Source: Paenibacillus alkaliterrae
Lineage (GTDB): Bacteria; Bacillota; Bacilli; Paenibacillales; Paenibacillaceae
Direction: 5' to 3'
NCBI RefSeq assembly: GCF_021532375.1
Contig: NZ_JAKGAP010000028.1
Span: 26,834 to 90,833 of the forward strand
DNA length: 64,000 bases
The position numbers were made by a program, and so were the translations under genes. Shown here one piece after another: positions 61,038 through 64,000 of the stretch; position 1 is the stretch's first letter, and every line of letters begins with the position of its first letter. A model generated the notes under the pieces. That model was not told where the DNA came from, searched no databases, and worked only from the letters and a program-made list of their open reading frames with translations.

Positions 61038-62136
61038 GATGCATCACCGATTGGGCAATAGAGAAGGAAATGATACTCTCTGAGCCTTGATTAAGGTTCA
61101 ACCCCGTCTCATGGATACCGTCATAACAAGCCCCGGTTTGAGGATCGATTAGAGGGATTTTTAATGAATTATGCCCTAAATACCATTCATAGCATAAGGC
61201 TGCATATTTCAGATAAGCAGGGTCTTGGAGCACGATCGCGGCTTCCTTGCAAGCAAGAAGCATTTCACAGGCTTCAATCGGCTGTTCGTCGTAGGGAGCG
61301 GCCTTTTCGTCCCGCAGCAGCCAGCCATGGCTGCCGATCGGCTTATAATATCCTTCCTTAGAGAAGGTATTGGATGCCAGAAAATCCAAGCTTTCCTTAG
61401 CCGTTTCCTTCAAACTAACTTTACCTGAAATATGGGATGCTTTTAATAGCGCCCATGGAAGCATCGAGTTTCCGTAGGTAAGGCTGTCTTCAAACCAATT
61501 CCAACCGTTCCCCTTATTGCGGGTATATTGATTGTGCAGCCTTGCCGCCATTTTATCGATCAGATCGATGATGACTGCTCTGGGCAGAAATGCCTTCTCT
61601 TCCGCGGTGCTTGGCGTATGGGGATAGGGAAAGGAGTAGGTTAAAGCTCTAGGGGTTTCTATCAGGTAACTTAGGCCGATTATGGCATAGGCCCCAGAAC
61701 GGGGCGAACCGAGCGTATCGATAAGCGGCAATGCCTGATTAATTAAATAACGGCAGGTATTCAGTAAATTATCCGGCAGGGAGGAGGAATGGGCGAGCGC
61801 GAATCCAAGTGCCCATACCGTGCGTCCTTGACAATCCTCAGAGCCGCTGTCCTCAACGAATGTACGGTTATAATCCATAAAGTTTCTAAAGTTTCCATCC
61901 GTATTCTGTGCGTGATGAATGAAGGAAATATAAGTATGAATGAGAGCCAACGTGACTGGATCTTTTTTGCTGCTGTATAATAAAACAGCTGCGATTAATG
62001 CCCGTGCGTTATCATCTGTCGTATAGCCCTTTGAGCGGTCGGGAACGCCAAACTTGGTATGCTGAAAAATTCCTGTATCATCCGTTAACCTGCGCATATA
62101 ATCGGATTTAAACTGCAGTATCGTTTGTACTTCCAT
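61030..62136 (-). CDS. Six-hairpin (alpha/alpha-toroid) glycosidase-like protein
   Basis: 368 residues. Sequence such as DRSKGYTTDDNARALIAAVL, NFRNFMDYNRTF, EDCQGRTVWALGFALAHSS, GNGWNWFEDSLTYGNSMLPW, YDEQPIEACEMLLACK fits an alpha/alpha-toroid fold as found next to GT4 and GH130 genes. No certain catalytic residue can be assigned. It starts at the GT4 stop (shared base) and overlaps manC. Function unknown; probably acts on the same mannosyl glycan. Confidence 0.65.
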   Translation of the reverse strand: MEVQTILQFKSDYMRRLTDDTGIFQHTKFGVPDRSKGYTTDDNARALIAAVLLYSSKKDPVTLALIHTYISFIHHAQNTDGNFRNFMDYNRTFVEDSGSEDCQGRTVWALGFALAHSSSLPDNLLNTCRYLINQALPLIDTLGSPRSGAYAIIGLSYLIETPRALTYSFPYPHTPSTAEEKAFLPRAVIIDLIDKMAARLHNQYTRNKGNGWNWFEDSLTYGNSMLPWALLKASHISGKVSLKETAKESLDFLASNTFSKEGYYKPIGSHGWLLRDEKAAPYDEQPIEACEMLLACKEAAIVLQDPAYLKYAALCYEWYLGHNSLKIPLIDPQTGACYDGIHETGLNLNQGSESIISFSIAQSVMHHE

Positions 62137-63317
62137 TAAACCACACTCCTATTAGCTAACTCTGAAACCGTTATTTTCTCTTGAAAGATGGCGGCATAGG
62201 TTTTGGAGATTTCGTGCCACAGCATGGTTCTTCCGAGTTCAAGCGTGCGATTTTCCATTTCTTTTACTAGAGCAGGGTTATCCAGCAATTGGAGGATGCA
62301 AGCTTCCAAAGAGGCGGAATCACGGAAGTTTGCCAGCAAGCCCCTGCCCTCTGCCAGCATTTCCTCGGCATACCGGTAAGGAGTGGAAACAATGACCCTT
62401 CCATATCCGACTCCGTATGCCAATGTGCCGCTAACGGCCTGATCCTTGCCTAAATAAGGCGTCATATAGATGTCTGACATGACAAGCGATTGAATGACTT
62501 CCTCCTGTGTCAACAGCTTGTCAACGAAGAGAACGTTATGCTTTAAATCAAATTGTTCCACAAGATCCATCAGCTTCTGCCTGTATATCTCGCCTGTTTC
62601 TTGTTTGACTACAGGATGTGTTTTCCCGAAAACGATATAGAGAGCATCCGGATGCTGTTTGACCACTCCACGCATGGCCTCTATGCTGTATTCAATTCCT
62701 TTGCCGGGGCTTAGAAAGCCAAAGGTAGATAAAATTTTCCGGTCCGCAAAGCCATATTGTTCTTTAAGCTTTGATCTTGATTCGGTTTTGACATCAGGCA
62801 CTCCATGGTGAATGAAAGCGATTTTTGCGGCATCAATTCCATAAATAGAGCTCAAATCTTTGACGGTGGACTGCGCCATCGTGACGACCTTAACGCTTAA
62901 TTCCGCAACCCGATTCATGATGTGCCGCTGCTTGGCGGAAGGCTTCGTTAACACGGTATGAAAAATGACGATATATGGAATACTTAGCCTTTCGACGAAT
63001 GAAATCAAATATTCTCCGCTTTCTCCCCCATAAATACCGAATTCATGCTGGATAACGAGAAGATCAACGTCTGACAAATTAAGATATTCGGCCGTTTCTA
63101 TATAATCCGAAAGCTTGTGCTGGTCAATTTCCCTCATCACTTGCTCCTGATAGAGGTAAGTTTCGTTGTTGTTGATCGCAATGATACGAGGTTTATTGAA
63201 GCATTGAATGTGTTCGAATTCATCTAATAAATTTTGTGTAAATGTAGCAATGCCGCATTCTCTCGGCAGGCTGGTTCCTAGAAAAACGATATTCCGGTTT
63301 CTGATTGTCTTTTTCAT
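62136..63317 (-). CDS. GT4-family glycosyltransferase
   Basis: 393 residues. N-terminal FLGTSLPRECGIATFTQNLL and LLVIQHEFGIYGGESGEYL; C-terminal donor domain with LSTFGFLSPGKGIEYSIEAM, YIVFGKTHP, FVDKLLTQEEVIQSLVMSDI, TPYLGKDQAVSGTLAYGVGYGR. The retaining GT4 fold is clear; GDP-mannose is the probable donor given manC downstream. The start ATG 63317 follows GGGGG at 7-8 bases; in-frame starts further upstream (63356) lie inside the leader hairpin. Expression is probably controlled by the leader attenuator. Confidence 0.85.
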   Translation of the reverse strand: MKKTIRNRNIVFLGTSLPRECGIATFTQNLLDEFEHIQCFNKPRIIAINNNETYLYQEQVMREIDQHKLSDYIETAEYLNLSDVDLLVIQHEFGIYGGESGEYLISFVERLSIPYIVIFHTVLTKPSAKQRHIMNRVAELSVKVVTMAQSTVKDLSSIYGIDAAKIAFIHHGVPDVKTESRSKLKEQYGFADRKILSTFGFLSPGKGIEYSIEAMRGVVKQHPDALYIVFGKTHPVVKQETGEIYRQKLMDLVEQFDLKHNVLFVDKLLTQEEVIQSLVMSDIYMTPYLGKDQAVSGTLAYGVGYGRVIVSTPYRYAEEMLAEGRGLLANFRDSASLEACILQLLDNPALVKEMENRTLELGRTMLWHEISKTYAAIFQEKITVSELANRSVV

Positions 63318-63353
63318 ATAAACAGCCCCCATATTGATTCCTATTTTTTTGGA

Positions 63354-63386
63354 CAAAAAAAGAAATAAAGCGATCTTTATTTCTTT
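63354..63386 (-). terminator. Leader terminator/attenuator before the GT4 gene (minus strand)
   Basis: On the minus strand AAAGAAATAAAG / CTTTATTTCTTT, 4-base loop ATCG, then a T run. It lies between the promoter (63439-63467) and the GT4 start (63317). Confidence 0.75.
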
Positions 63387-63438
63387 AGGAGAAGCGGTAT
63401 TTTATTTTTTGAAAATTGAAAAATATTTCCTCTTCCAC

Positions 63439-63467
63439 ACTATAACATGACCATTTTTTCTTGTCAA
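63439..63467 (-). promoter_or_regulatory. SigA promoter of the GT4 operon
   Basis: Minus strand TTGACA (63467-63462), 17-base spacer, TATAGT (63444-63439). Confidence 0.85.
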
Positions 63468-63472
63468 TTTTA

Positions 63473-63501
63473 TTGACTCACTATCTTTTTCCATATATAT
63501 T
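63473..63501 (+). promoter_or_regulatory. SigA promoter of the HTH gene (divergent)
   Basis: TTGACT (63473-63478), 17-base spacer, TATATT (63496-63501). The two -35 elements are 5 bases apart, and GTCAAT-TTT-ATTGAC forms an inverted repeat across them, a likely shared operator. Confidence 0.8.
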
Positions 63502-63519
63502 GATCTAGGGGGTGTATGT

Positions 63520-63819
63520 GTGTCAGTCATACGCAGTAAATTAAAAGAGGTTATGGAAAATCACGATCCAAAATTATCTATACGTAAGCTTGCAAAGGAT
63601 GTTAATTACCACTTTGATTCCGTTCGTCGTATGTATAAGGATGAAATGGTGCAGTATCCAAGGGATTTGCTGCTAAAGCTTTGTCTATATTTTAATGTCC
63701 AGCCGGGGCAGCTCATTGGAATCGAAGAGGATGAAGATCGAAATTGCACGATAGATGAACCGAGTGATCATCAGGAGGACGGCAATGACAAGGAAAACGA
63801 AAAAGATACAAACCTGTAA
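63520..63819 (+). CDS. Small XRE-type (HTH_26-like) regulator
   Basis: 99 residues. The N-terminal 65 residues carry a Cro/C1-type helix-turn-helix: SVIRSKLKEVMENHDPKLSI, RKLAKDVNYHFDSVRRMY, LLLKLCLYFNVQPGQLIGIE; the tail is very acidic. GTG 63520 is close to AGGGGGTG. It is divergent to the GT4 operon, with overlapping promoters, and overlaps the next gene, so it probably controls both. Confidence 0.8.
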   Translation: MSVIRSKLKEVMENHDPKLSIRKLAKDVNYHFDSVRRMYKDEMVQYPRDLLLKLCLYFNVQPGQLIGIEEDEDRNCTIDEPSDHQEDGNDKENEKDTNL

Positions 63820-64000
63820 ACAGCTCCTGGATACCTTTTATGCGAAGCCGCGCATAACGAAAGTGGAGAAGCTGGCGTTCTCCGGGGTTGGAAATCGGGA
63901 TGTATATAATATAACGGCCCCGTTTCTATATGACGGGGAGGAAGTGATCTTAGGAAGAGTTGAGGAACGGGACAGCGAGTTCTCTCAAGTCTTCTTTTTT
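63785..64000 (+). CDS. GH130/DUF1861-like protein, 5' part only
   Basis: 72 codons to the window end, still open. ATG 63785 with AGGAGG 5 bases upstream; overlaps the HTH gene by 35 bases. After a basic start (MTRKTKKIQTCKQLL) it reads KLAFSGVGNRDVYNITAPFL, YDGEEVILGRVEERDSEFSQ, VFFF. The VYNxTAPF and GRVExRDSE pattern is that of the DUF1861/GH130-like five-bladed propeller proteins that act on mannosides. The mannose context fits. Confidence 0.65.
   Translation, partial: MTRKTKKIQTCKQLLDTFYAKPRITKVEKLAFSGVGNRDVYNITAPFLYDGEEVILGRVEERDSEFSQVFFF

Overview
The window looks like a chromosomal segment of a Paenibacillus-like, spore-forming Firmicute. The evidence is strong GGAGG-type ribosome binding sites with ATG/GTG/TTG starts, YesM/YesN- and LytS/LytR-type two-component pairs, ABC sugar importers without their own ATPase, SleB-type cell-wall hydrolases, an AprX-type intracellular subtilisin, a Zur-box promoter and typical Bacillales rho-independent terminators. 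No rRNA, tRNA or CRISPR array was seen. Assignments rest on reading the sequence and on remembered family features; no database search was run.

Layout. 1-1202: two broken genes (an internally deleted GH95 fucosidase and a frameshifted AraC regulator). 1270-5969: a LytS/LytR-type pair followed by a DUF485 protein and an ActP-like solute:cation symporter. 5895-12938: a decayed accessory region holding a TetR plus membrane protein pair, a padR gene split by an IS200/IS605 TnpB relic, a frameshifted CPBP protease, a PRiA4_ORF3-DUF6155 protein, a DUF6933 protein, a SEC-C relic and a dead toxin-antitoxin pair. 13124-20450: a membrane-bound AraC regulator, a sugar ABC importer (binding protein and two permeases) and a sulfatase. 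20607-31302: a three-part sugar sensor (response regulator, histidine kinase, anchored sugar-binding protein), an RbsA/C/B-type importer, a small transaldolase-family enzyme and an FGGY kinase, together a complete sense-import-phosphorylate module for an unidentified sugar.

31398-40124: a truncated kinase, then a promoter with a near-perfect Zur box driving a binding protein, two permeases, two ATPases and two MFS proteins. Gene order and the CntE-like last gene point to opine-metallophore (staphylopine/bacillopaline type) zinc uptake and export. No metallophore biosynthesis genes are present in the window. 40104-42331: an IS relic and an unusual LysM-GMC oxidoreductase fusion. 42363-54968: a duplicated SleB-like/hutH block in which each copy has lost a different gene, separated by a divergent sulfatase/AraC pair. 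The second copy leads into a histidine utilisation operon (hutH, hutU, hutI, an M20 amidohydrolase and a HutF-like deiminase) with a leader carrying three phased repeats and a terminator. 55091-58852: a DrrAB-type ABC exporter, a C1q-like domain relic and an AprX-like protease. 58929-59822: an internally deleted IS91-type element. 59904-64000: a mannose-linked cluster (ManC, a six-hairpin-type protein and a GT4 on the minus strand behind an attenuator; a divergent HTH gene and a GH130/DUF1861-like partial gene on the plus strand).

A recurring theme is genes that keep both ends but have lost their middle: GH95, TnpB, SEC-C, toxin, sensor kinase HAMP region, IS91 transposase, the hutH relic and the SleB copy. 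This suggests active deletion decay in this part of the chromosome.
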